NCBI GenBank assembly: GCA_028877195.1
Contig: JAPPIL010000217.1
Span: 1 to 7,280 of the forward strand
Direction of reading: 5' to 3'
DNA from: Pseudomonadota bacterium
GTDB lineage: Bacteria; Bdellovibrionota_B; Oligoflexia; Oligoflexales; JAPPIL01
DNA: 7,280 nt
Part shown: positions 1-6,182 of the stretch, one piece after another
Numbering within the stretch: position 1 is the first letter of the stretch
Layout of the letters: each line of letters begins with the position of its first letter
The notes under the pieces: model-generated
What the model saw: the letters and a program-made list of their open reading frames with translations, nothing else
What the model was told of the DNA's origin: nothing
Database searches by the model: none
Position numbers and translations under genes: made by a program

Positions 1-1449
1 GCTCAATCCCAACTTACGATTGCGCTGCAAAGCAAAAGATAAGCTTGCATCGACGCACTCTCGCATGTGCGTCGTCTGGTCATCATCGCTACCTGCTAAA
101 TCCAACAATAAACTCGGATCATCCTTATGCTCGGTAACATTGATATGCATATCTATACGATCAACTATCGGCCCCGACAACTTGCGGCGATAAGATATGA
201 TACTGTTAATCGCACAACTACAGGTCTTTTTCTTACTGCCCCAATATCCACAAGGGCAGTTGTTAGCAGCCGCAATCAATATCAAGTTGGCAGGCCACTT
301 GGACTTTGCCTTTGCCCTAGAAATATGTATCTCACCAGTCTCTAACGGCTCTCGCAACGCCTCAATTATATCTCGCCGAAACTCTGGTATCTCATCAAGA
401 AACAGCACCCCACCATGAGCAAGAGCGATATCGCCTGGCTGATCGGTAGTCCCTAAAATTCCCTGTGGACTAGCTGAATGATGCGGTGAACGAAACGGCG
501 GGAAACCAGCCAACAACTGACTGCTGACATTGACACTATGCGAACTACTGATGTTCAATGCCTGCAAATGCACCTTGCTATCAAGAAGCGGCAAAATACT
601 TGGAACACGAGAGGCAAACATAGATTTGCCAGTGCCTGGCGGCCCCTGCAACAAAAGACTATGATGCCCTACAGCCATGCATAGCGCCACCCGATACAAC
701 TTCTCATCAAGCACCATATCATTGAAGTTTAGTGGGTGTGAGCGATGCCGCTTGACGGTATCCGTTAATTCCGCTACCTGCACTCCAGCCCGCCCTCCTC
801 CCTGCCTCCCACTGGATAAGACATCTGCATCACCTACATCTGGATTGCACGGTAGAGAGTCAGCGGTGATACATAATCCGTCTTGCTTGCCCTTCAGCCA
901 ATGGTTGACCTCCTGAAGATTGGTGAATGCCAGTATCTCTAAATCATCAAACCTGCCATTAGGCATGCCCTTCAGAATAGCCAAGTCCGCAGCGTTGTCT
1001 GTCGCAATAACAATACCCTGAAACCCCTCGCTAATTGCAGCGATCGCATAACTGATAATACCCTTTACCCCTAGCAACTCCCCTGTCAAACTTAAGCCAG
1101 CCACATAAACATAATGCTCCGAATTGCGATAAGGAGTCTTGCTACTCTTTGACATCAAAAGGAGGAGGTTGACAGCAATAGCAAGGTCAAACTGCGCACC
1201 GCTTTTTTTGATTTCGGCGGGGGTAATGCTCATTACCAGTTTTTGAGGTGGGAGATGGACTCCTAATGACTCCAATGCTGTCTTGGCACGCTCCCTACTA
1301 TCACGCAAAGATTCCGAAATGTTGCCAACCATCTGCATGCCTGAAAAGCCACGCACAAACTGCGATTCAATGCGCACCCCGACACCGTTCATGCCATCGC
1401 ACAACGCTGAATGAGTGATATTGCTTTGTGTATCCGCTGCTTCTGACAT
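1..1449 (-). CDS. comM: ComM/YifB-family AAA+ ATPase (Mg-chelatase-like), C-terminus cut by window edge
   Basis: The minus strand reads open from ATG at 1447-1449 to the window edge, giving 483 residues without a stop. Residues about 10-185 match the N-terminal Lon/ChlI-like domain of this family (ITPAEIKKSGAQFDLAIAV near 75-93). The AAA+ core follows: Walker A GPPGTGKS at 269-276, the family motif FRSPHHSAS at 319-327, and Walker B VLFLDEIPEF at 348-357. REPLETGEIHISRAKAK lies at 366-382, a Cys cluster (C398, C400, C410, C412) follows, and SGPIVDRID is at 425-433. Members are usually about 500 residues, so only the short C-terminal domain is missing. ComM proteins are hexameric cytoplasmic ATPases that drive branch migration during integration of DNA taken up by transformation; some homologues have no known role. 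The start is backed by AGGAGG at 1454-1459, four nt from ATG. The gap to the lipoprotein operon and a separate promoter suggest independent expression. Confidence 0.95.
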   Translation of the reverse strand, partial: MSEAADTQSNITHSALCDGMNGVGVRIESQFVRGFSGMQMVGNISESLRDSRERAKTALESLGVHLPPQKLVMSITPAEIKKSGAQFDLAIAVNLLLLMSKSSKTPYRNSEHYVYVAGLSLTGELLGVKGIISYAIAAISEGFQGIVIATDNAADLAILKGMPNGRFDDLEILAFTNLQEVNHWLKGKQDGLCITADSLPCNPDVGDADVLSSGRQGGGRAGVQVAELTDTVKRHRSHPLNFNDMVLDEKLYRVALCMAVGHHSLLLQGPPGTGKSMFASRVPSILPLLDSKVHLQALNISSSHSVNVSSQLLAGFPPFRSPHHSASPQGILGTTDQPGDIALAHGGVLFLDEIPEFRRDIIEALREPLETGEIHISRAKAKSKWPANLILIAAANNCPCGYWGSKKKTCSCAINSIISYRRKLSGPIVDRIDMHINVTEHKDDPSLLLDLAGSDDDQTTHMRECVDASLSFALQRNRKLGLS

Positions 1450-1468
1450 ACTACCTCCTACGGGAAAA

Positions 1469-1498
1469 ATATTAGAGGTAGATAAAAAAGTGCGCCAA
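1469..1498 (-). promoter_or_regulatory. Putative sigma70-type promoter of comM
   Basis: On the minus strand, TTGGCG (1498-1493) is followed after 18 nt by TAATAT (1474-1469), a fair match to -35/-10 boxes. A start about 7 nt further on would give a leader of roughly 10-15 nt carrying the AGGAGG ribosome binding site. The call rests on consensus matching by eye only. Sigma factor preferences in this organism are unknown. Confidence 0.45.
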
Positions 1499-1504
1499 TG
1501 AGTT

Positions 1505-1540
1505 TTTTATTCACCAATGTGAATAACGTTGTGAATAAAA
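1505..1540. repeat. Triple GTGAATAA repeat (one inverted, two direct), possible operator
   Basis: TTATTCAC (1507-1514), GTGAATAA (1519-1526) and GTGAATAA (1531-1538) are three identical octamers, one inverted, each separated by 4 nt. The first and second form a perfect 8-bp dyad with loop CAAT. The outer pair extends to a perfect 10-bp inverted match (1505-1514 against 1531-1540). The array lies between the last lipoprotein stop codon and the putative comM -35 box, whose edge is 6 nt away. No U-tract follows the hairpin on either strand, so an intrinsic terminator is unlikely. A regulator-binding site for comM is the better guess; an mRNA 3' stabilising hairpin for the operon is the alternative. 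Confidence 0.6.
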
Positions 1541-1541
1541 T

Positions 1542-2159
1542 CTAAATTTGTTGCGAACCACCAAACTCAAATACAATCATTCTATCGGCACCATCGTTCT
1601 TGCAGGTTGCACGGAGGTGGGATTCCATGGTTATCTTATGCGAGGTGGTTTCTTCATTTGTGTGCTGATCAACAAGCTTGCTGCTATCATAGGTGATATG
1701 CAAGCATAGGCGGGTGCTTTCCAGCAGAAACTTCGGCGTGGCTCGCAAGTCAAAATACTTAATATCAAACGCATCAGTGGTGATGCTATGCTCAATTTTG
1801 CAGCCAATTTTTAGCTTGTCTACACGTTCAGCGGTGGGGTTGTCGCAAATCGGTTTAGCCAGCACCTTCAAGGTAGAGCTTGAGAAACGAGCGAACTCAT
1901 GGTCGCGACCATCGTGATAACAACCACTGACCTTGCATGATATTACAGCATTCGGGTCGCCGATATCCGAACCAAGTAGACAGTTGATGCAATCACCCGC
2001 AACATTGAAATTATCAAACACCGTCCCTGACCCTTTAGTGGTAGAGGTATCTTCGCACTGATCATTCAGGCAAAGTCCCTCCATATCAGGAACTTTAGCC
2101 CTGACACAGGATAGACTGATCAAAAATATCAACACTAGCTTGACCATCATGCTCACCAT
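1542..2159 (-). CDS. Cysteine-rich putative lipoprotein, last gene of the array
   Basis: A 205-residue protein of unrecognised family. It starts with a hydrophobic signal peptide (VKLVLIFLISLSC) and a candidate lipid cysteine C18. Ser at -3 is atypical for a lipobox, so a secreted protein cleaved by signal peptidase I after VRA is possible. Cysteines at 30 and 35 follow the anchor. The rest contains eight more (57, 60, 75, 80, 105, 120, 152, 186) in an order matching the upstream product (residues 109-243 there), including a shared Ser-Gly-Cys and a C-terminal Phe-Glu-Phe. Disulfides and a periplasmic or surface location are inferred. ATG at 2159 overlaps the upstream stop by 7 nt but has no clear Shine-Dalgarno. 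Met4 (2150) or Met5 (2147), behind GGTGAG, are equally plausible starts. Its early mature sequence CVRAKVP resembles CRAKVP of the product at 3663-4535. Confidence 0.85.
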   Translation of the reverse strand: MVSMMVKLVLIFLISLSCVRAKVPDMEGLCLNDQCEDTSTTKGSGTVFDNFNVAGDCINCLLGSDIGDPNAVISCKVSGCYHDGRDHEFARFSSSTLKVLAKPICDNPTAERVDKLKIGCKIEHSITTDAFDIKYFDLRATPKFLLESTRLCLHITYDSSKLVDQHTNEETTSHKITMESHLRATCKNDGADRMIVFEFGGSQQI

Positions 2160-2887
2160 TTAAATTCTAATTGTAAGGCAGCTTGTGCTTGCTGGCAGAC
2201 ACCTTGACTAACTGCTAGATGTAAATCGTTAGACTGCCGACTACCGCGCACACAGATGTATTTGTTCGCAAGAATATCTTTAGTAATCGTGAAGTAGCGC
2301 CGCTTGGGATTTAAGTTCCACAGCACATCGTTGTCAAATTCACAATCCAATTGATTAGACCCTGACTTCAGGTCAGCCACCGTTAAACTACCACTGGCAC
2401 AGAGACTGGTCGCGGCAATGCCCTTGCTACCTGATGCAGTCTTTATCTCTGGTTTAAAGTTTGATGAACAGCCGCTGATACGCATCTCACACAAAAGCTG
2501 AAACTTTTTACCACTCTCCTGCAACATACAACCAGCCGCGGTGCATTTGCCATCAACAGTGATGTCCGTAAGTTTAGTATCATCATGCAGCTGATTGATG
2601 GTGATAACACCTACGTTTGTCCCCGTGCCATCACCTGTATCAGTGCCATCGCCATCAGGGTCTGTGTCGCCATCACCTGTATCAGTGTCCTCGCCATCAG
2701 GGTCTGTGCTCACTGGTGTCGTGCCTGGCACGGACGGCGGATAAAGGGTGGAGTTGATATATGGAAATTCAGGCTCGCTATCGCCGTTGCCATTATCATT
2801 ATCGCAAAGACTGCTATCCTCCTGACATATATCAGCACGCGGCTTCAAACAACTGACAACAAACAAAAGCAGGATGAATGTTTTCAT
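2153..2887 (-). CDS. Putative lipoprotein with Asp-rich repeat stalk and eight-cysteine domain
   Basis: A 244-residue protein of unrecognised family. The signal peptide MKTFILLLFVVSC gives lipid cysteine C13 (lipobox VVSC). C21 and C28 follow in an N-terminal motif shared with two other products here. Residues about 30-95 form a low-complexity stalk rich in Asp, Gly, Thr and Pro, containing two tandem 14-residue units (TDPDGEDTDTGDG-like, about 60-87). Their DxDxDG-like spacing could bind calcium, though a plain flexible linker is as likely. Residues 109-243 hold eight cysteines (115, 120, 133, 140, 163, 182, 212, 231), aligning with the downstream product. Val at +2 after Cys is absent (Leu is there), and with no Asp at +2 outer-membrane sorting is expected by the E. 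coli rule. ATG overlaps the upstream stop as ATGA, with AGGAG at 2896-2900, 8 nt from the start. Confidence 0.88.
   Translation of the reverse strand: MKTFILLLFVVSCLKPRADICQEDSSLCDNDNGNGDSEPEFPYINSTLYPPSVPGTTPVSTDPDGEDTDTGDGDTDPDGDGTDTGDGTGTNVGVITINQLHDDTKLTDITVDGKCTAAGCMLQESGKKFQLLCEMRISGCSSNFKPEIKTASGSKGIAATSLCASGSLTVADLKSGSNQLDCEFDNDVLWNLNPKRRYFTITKDILANKYICVRGSRQSNDLHLAVSQGVCQQAQAALQLEFKW
2627..2710. repeat. Two tandem 42-bp direct repeats in the stalk region
   Basis: The units at 2627-2668 and 2669-2710 are nearly identical (38 of 42 positions by eye; the differences are in the middle pentamer and at the last two bases). The unit is a multiple of three and encodes the 14-residue Asp/Gly/Thr-rich repeat of the lipoprotein at 2153-2887. 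This looks like a recent in-frame duplication that could vary in copy number. Confidence 0.85.
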
Positions 2888-3666
2888 TCTCTGCTCTCCT
2901 CTGGAGCAGATTCTTTCTCTTTAGCGAAGGGGAGGAGGAGGTGGACTGTTTTACTTAGTTCATCAGCGCAAGTAGGGTTGGCGGTAAACAAAGAGGCATA
3001 TTCTTTATCTGCTTTAAAAGCATCTGGTTTGCAGGTGCAGGTTAATTCTTCTTGGTCAAAGGTTAGTTCTTTGTAGGAAGCGCATAGCCTTGCATTATCA
3101 AGCACATTTTGGAGATTCTCTTTAGTGATGTTGTCAGCATCAAATGTATGGGTATCTGGTAGTGTGCCTTCACGGACGAACAGACCTGCTGATGCATATG
3201 TGTAAATAAGATTACTCCCTCCTGTTGCTGTATGAACACCGCATTGTAACTCAGGTATCTCTCCTTCAGAATAATCAAGTCTATATTCGAGTGCTTCTCT
3301 TGTATTTTGCCGTTCTCTACCCAGTTCAATACAGGCTTTGATAAATTTTTCACCTACGTCTCCGACAAAGCACTTCTGCTTTTTTATCTCACCACCTGCG
3401 ATAGTGTTAGACTTGTCGGTTATCGTGCATATCTTTGCGTGCTCGTCTATAACCTCTGCAAAGACCAAGCGACTGAAGCGCAACCTTTCATCAACTTCAA
3501 ACAACAGAACTTCAGAGCCTGCTATTTCAACCTTGAATTTGTTACCATCAACGCTGGTGGTTAGTGTTCCTTCTTTTGTTTTGCTATCGCCAGTGCCTGT
3601 AGTCATTTTCTTACTGTCGTGGTCAAAGCAGGCGGTTGCCAAGACTGCTAAAATCAAATGCCTCAT
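2884..3666 (-). CDS. Cysteine-rich putative lipoprotein, family not recognised
   Basis: A 260-residue protein. The signal peptide MRHLILAVLATAC gives lipid cysteine C13 (lipobox ATAC after Leu). Residues 15-40 are a short polar, Thr/Lys/Gly-rich spacer. The body carries cysteines at 80, 99, 112, 142, 195, 210, 212 and 233. The C80/C99 spacing, the following CFV, the KFIKAC segment (108-112) and the C195...C210 region align with the lipoprotein at 4540-5352, suggesting distant paralogy. The C-terminus is charged (EKESAPEESRE). No catalytic motif is visible. ATG overlaps the upstream stop as ATGA, with AGGAG at 3675-3679, 8 nt from the start, and its own stop overlaps the next ATG the same way. 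Translational coupling with both neighbours is therefore likely. An outer-membrane-anchored, disulfide-stabilised protein is inferred; a substrate or partner cannot be named. Confidence 0.87.
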   Translation of the reverse strand: MRHLILAVLATACFDHDSKKMTTGTGDSKTKEGTLTTSVDGNKFKVEIAGSEVLLFEVDERLRFSRLVFAEVIDEHAKICTITDKSNTIAGGEIKKQKCFVGDVGEKFIKACIELGRERQNTREALEYRLDYSEGEIPELQCGVHTATGGSNLIYTYASAGLFVREGTLPDTHTFDADNITKENLQNVLDNARLCASYKELTFDQEELTCTCKPDAFKADKEYASLFTANPTCADELSKTVHLLLPFAKEKESAPEESRE

Positions 3667-4535
3667 TGTGTAGTCTCCTGCTCTTCTGTTGATTCTGGAG
3701 GGTGTATCTTGATTGCTTTGACTTTCTTAGCATTTGCAAATGTGAGTTCGGTTGTATATGCAGCTATGCTGAGAACATCTCTGGTCTCAATCTGCCCCTT
3801 ATTTTCACAATTATTAGATGACTCTTCTGAAGCACACATGCGTAAAAAAACCGTGTCTGTATCAAAAGTTGCCTCATCGCCATAGCCGCTCATGTTAACA
3901 CGAGCATACACCCTTTGATCTTCTTGTTGGATTGCTAGATACACGCTATAAGACATACTATCACCATCGCCATCTTTTATCTCAACAACTGTCGCACCCT
4001 CACTCGCATCGATATAAAGATATGAACCTGCGGTCAGTTGCGGTGGCTCTGGTGTCTTATCATCTGCTTTGTTATCAGTCTTGTCGTCGTCATTTGTATT
4101 GTCAGTTGTGTCGCTGTCATCATCTGTTGTTTGCGTTGGTGATTGAGCTTGCTTAAGTTGTTTAATCTCCTCTTTTAGTTTGGTGATCTCTGCTTGGTAA
4201 GTATTCGCATCTGGGCTGGCCTCTATCCTCGCAACCAAGCCTGTCAATGTGGCAATAGCAGATGTTAACGCGGCTTGTTGTTGAGTTGCACCTTGATTTT
4301 GATTAGGTTGCTGCGGCTGTGCTGCCAACCGCTGTTGGGCGGCAGCGACTGCTGCGAGCTGCACTTCAATAGCCTTGATCGCGGCAGGCACGTCTTGATT
4401 AGCGACCGCATTCTGCGCTGGTTGCCAACTATCGGCGGGCACGATGTCAATCGGTGGAACTTTCGCCCGACACCCTGCTAACAGCAACAGCATCACGCTT
4501 AAAATTTTTAATTTCACAGCCATCATTCCTCTCAC
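3663..4535 (-). CDS. Putative lipoprotein with coiled coil and acidic linker
   Basis: A 290-residue protein of unrecognised family. The signal peptide ends in a classical lipobox LLAGC (C22). Residues about 40-130 are rich in Ala, Gln, Leu and Lys with heptad-like spacing (for example ITKLKEEIKQLKQA at 117-130), so a coiled coil and possible oligomerisation are predicted. Residues 132-165 are an Asp/Thr/Asn/Lys acidic linker. Residues 166-280 look like a compact, beta-rich domain with only two cysteines (C234, C243). A short stretch, VFLRMCASEES, resembles motifs in neighbouring products. GTG at 4535 has AAGGA 7 nt upstream and is listed as the start. ATG at 4526 and GTG at 4517 (VKLKIL, behind AGAGGA) are alternatives that still leave an intact signal peptide. 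The gene begins 4 nt after the upstream stop and overlaps the next start by 4 nt. Confidence 0.87.
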   Translation of the reverse strand: MRGMMAVKLKILSVMLLLLAGCRAKVPPIDIVPADSWQPAQNAVANQDVPAAIKAIEVQLAAVAAAQQRLAAQPQQPNQNQGATQQQAALTSAIATLTGLVARIEASPDANTYQAEITKLKEEIKQLKQAQSPTQTTDDDSDTTDNTNDDDKTDNKADDKTPEPPQLTAGSYLYIDASEGATVVEIKDGDGDSMSYSVYLAIQQEDQRVYARVNMSGYGDEATFDTDTVFLRMCASEESSNNCENKGQIETRDVLSIAAYTTELTFANAKKVKAIKIHPPESTEEQETTQ

Positions 4536-4539
4536 TTAG

Positions 4540-5352
4540 CTATCCTTCTTGACACAAAACCATGTTGCCAGCAGTATCCCCTTCACCAGCACACAACAGG
4601 CTTGCCTGTGCCTCTGCATCATCATCACTCGCCTCCGCCTTGACTACACAGGTCAGAGTTGAGTTAGCAAAGCTACAGCTTGTTGCCTTCTTGCGCACAT
4701 ACTCAACAAAGCTGAGACTATTGCTGCCAGTATCTTTAGTCGCCTCCCAAATCATCTTCACTTCTTGACAGAAGCCACTCGCACTATCGCCAGCAAAAAC
4801 ACAGGCGGCATTCACCGCTATACGACAGTCATCAGCTTGGCAGGTGTTCGCCTGTATCTGACAGCTAAAATCTCGGCTGTTATCATGAAAGGCAATGCTC
4901 CCATGCGCTTTACACATGTTGATGAAGCGATGCACATCGTTATCTTTATTCACTTCGCTGATAAAGCAGTCGGACTGTTCAGTAAAAGCGGTTTCAGAGG
5001 CAAAAGGCATATCTTGCAGCCGACAGGTGTAGGTCTTATTATCCTTTTGATAAGAGAGCAGAATATCTTGAAATTTGAACACCCCATCTGTATCGGTATA
5101 GTCTACACCTGTGAGTGTCATAGGTATTTCTAATGCCATTACCCGTGGCAAGTAAGAGAGGTAGTGCAATGCTGTCGGGTATTTAGTATCATTAAATGCG
5201 TCATTCTTACGCACTCCAAAGTCATCAAAGACGGTCTTCAGATAAGTATCCCCACTCGCTGTGCGATGAAGGTCAGAACCTTGGTCAGGTGCGGTCTCTA
5301 TACAGGCGCATAGCGATGACAGTGGCAATAACAGTGCGGCTAGTCTTTTCAT
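4540..5352 (-). CDS. Cysteine-rich putative lipoprotein, family not recognised
   Basis: From ATG at 5352 this encodes 270 residues. The signal peptide MKRLAALLLPLSSLCAC gives lipid cysteine C17 (lipobox LCAC). The reading frame is also open upstream to a GTG at 5373, but that start has no Shine-Dalgarno and would place charged residues before the signal peptide. ATG 5352 follows GGGAGAG and sits one nt after the upstream stop. The mature protein has twelve cysteines (110, 129, 147, 164, 171, 176, 184, 195, 226, 235, 254, 267), the densest in the window, implying several disulfides in the periplasm or at the cell surface. C110/C129, the DCFI segment and HRFINMC (141-147) align with the product at 2884-3666. 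The tail is rich in Asp, Glu and Ala. No enzymatic motif is visible. Confidence 0.87.
   Translation of the reverse strand: MKRLAALLLPLSSLCACIETAPDQGSDLHRTASGDTYLKTVFDDFGVRKNDAFNDTKYPTALHYLSYLPRVMALEIPMTLTGVDYTDTDGVFKFQDILLSYQKDNKTYTCRLQDMPFASETAFTEQSDCFISEVNKDNDVHRFINMCKAHGSIAFHDNSRDFSCQIQANTCQADDCRIAVNAACVFAGDSASGFCQEVKMIWEATKDTGSNSLSFVEYVRKKATSCSFANSTLTCVVKAEASDDDAEAQASLLCAGEGDTAGNMVLCQEG
4543..4547 (-). promoter_or_regulatory. Ribosome binding site inside the preceding gene, supports a GTG start
   Basis: AAGGA is formed by the last two sense codons of the upstream lipoprotein gene and lies 7 nt before GTG at 4535. This favours GTG over the ATG at 4526, which would be 16 nt away. It also ties initiation to ribosomes finishing the upstream gene. 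Confidence 0.6.
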
Positions 5353-5353
5353 T

Positions 5354-6070
5354 CTAAAAACACTCTCCCGCACTAGAGATTAGATCCATTTTTCTAGGAT
5401 AGCTTCGGTTGAGGCTTGACCTGTAGCCACCGAAGGCTGCACTCAAGTTTAAATGCCCGCAGTAGGTGCTATCGCCATGCTCATAGCCAACCATGACTGG
5501 TATCTGAATTTGGTTGAGGATTAGTTTCTCTTTAAAGTCGGTAGTAAATTTATGCACCACCAGCTTATCCTTATCTTCATTAGCACTATCTGTCTTATCT
5601 CTGTTGATGCCGATACTAAAGCTACGATGCTTAACATCTGCAAATGGACTGTAGGTGAGGTGAAACAGCGAGCCGTTTTTGTCATTAACTGTCAAGGTCA
5701 AATCAACCGTTACACCTGACTGTGCGACTGCGATGCTTGTGTCTGGGTTCGCAATTTTTTCGGCTGGTTCTTCTTGTGTGCCAGTTTCTTGAGTTTTTGC
5801 TGGTTGCTTGCTGTTTGCAGCCTCTTCATTTTCTTCAGCAGCAGGACTTTCTACTACAGTTTCATGTGGCAGGTTGCCGCCTGGCGGGCCTAGTGGCGTG
5901 CTACTGTTAGTTTTCTTCGTTCTATCATTACCTCCGCCATTTGGTGTTGATTCACCATCGGTCAGGCTTGTCTCACAGATGGGGTCGCCCACAGCACATT
6001 CAAGCAACGGCTCTTTTGTTTGCTGGCAAGCCATGCCAATCAAGAACAAGCCGAATATCAATATCTTCAC
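5354..6070 (-). CDS. Putative lipoprotein with long low-complexity stalk, GTG start
   Basis: A 238-residue protein of unrecognised family. The signal peptide KILIFGLFLIGMAC gives lipid cysteine C15, followed by C25 and C32 in a Cys-x6-Cys-Glu arrangement resembling the products at 2153-2887 and 1542-2159. Residues 35-115 are a disordered stalk: first Gly/Asn/Pro/Thr-rich, then Glu/Ala/Gln/Lys-rich. Residues 116-238 form a predicted beta-rich domain (VTVDLTLTVND, SFSIGINRD, QIQIPVMVGYE) with cysteines only at 204 and 237, which could pair. The start codon is GTG (6068-6070). No in-frame ATG exists between it and the upstream in-frame stop, and GAGGGT lies 6 nt before it. The TAG stop is one nt from the next ATG. 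A 112-nt gap separates it from the TPR gene, so it could begin a separate transcript. Confidence 0.85.
   Translation of the reverse strand: MKILIFGLFLIGMACQQTKEPLLECAVGDPICETSLTDGESTPNGGGNDRTKKTNSSTPLGPPGGNLPHETVVESPAAEENEEAANSKQPAKTQETGTQEEPAEKIANPDTSIAVAQSGVTVDLTLTVNDKNGSLFHLTYSPFADVKHRSFSIGINRDKTDSANEDKDKLVVHKFTTDFKEKLILNQIQIPVMVGYEHGDSTYCGHLNLSAAFGGYRSSLNRSYPRKMDLISSAGECF
5363..5369 (-). promoter_or_regulatory. Ribosome binding site supporting the ATG at 5352
   Basis: GGGAGAG lies 10 nt before ATG 5352, inside the end of the upstream gene and downstream of the alternative GTG at 5373. It can only serve the ATG, so the shorter 270-residue protein is preferred. Confidence 0.55.
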
Positions 6071-6182
6071 GCTGATACCCTCAACAACACACGAGCAGTA
6101 TCGGCGGAAAGGGCAAGAAGTTTAGGTTTAGTTAAGATAAATTTTAAACATACCAAACAAATTGCTGGGAATGTTAAAGATG
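6071..6182 (-). other. 112-nt intergenic gap between TPR lipoprotein and next gene
   Basis: The gap is AT-rich, especially 6121-6160. I see no GC-rich hairpin followed by a U-tract, so no intrinsic terminator. A weak TTGTTT/TATCTT pair on the minus strand could be a promoter, but its 15-nt spacing is poor. Read-through from the TPR gene is plausible. Confidence 0.4.

Noticed and set aside
1..1449. Magnesium chelatase subunit for chlorophyll synthesis
   Set aside because: The N-terminal Lon/ChlI-like domain and the Cys cluster with SGPIVDRID motif mark the ComM/YifB family, not BchI; no pigment genes are nearby.
1507..1526. Perfect 8-bp hairpin as an intrinsic terminator of the operon
   Set aside because: The stem is AT-rich and is followed by A residues on the minus strand, not a U-tract; on the plus strand the T-run precedes the stem.
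2627..2710. CRISPR-like repeat array
   Set aside because: Only two adjacent units without spacers, inside a coding frame and in phase with it.
2585..3076. 163-residue open frame on the plus strand
   Set aside because: It lies antisense across two well-supported minus-strand lipoprotein genes, has no Shine-Dalgarno, and its repetitive sequence only mirrors the 42-bp tandem repeat.
4765..5133. 122-residue open frame on the plus strand
   Set aside because: It is antisense to the cysteine-rich lipoprotein gene at 4540-5352, which has a signal peptide, lipobox and ribosome binding site; the plus frame has none of these.
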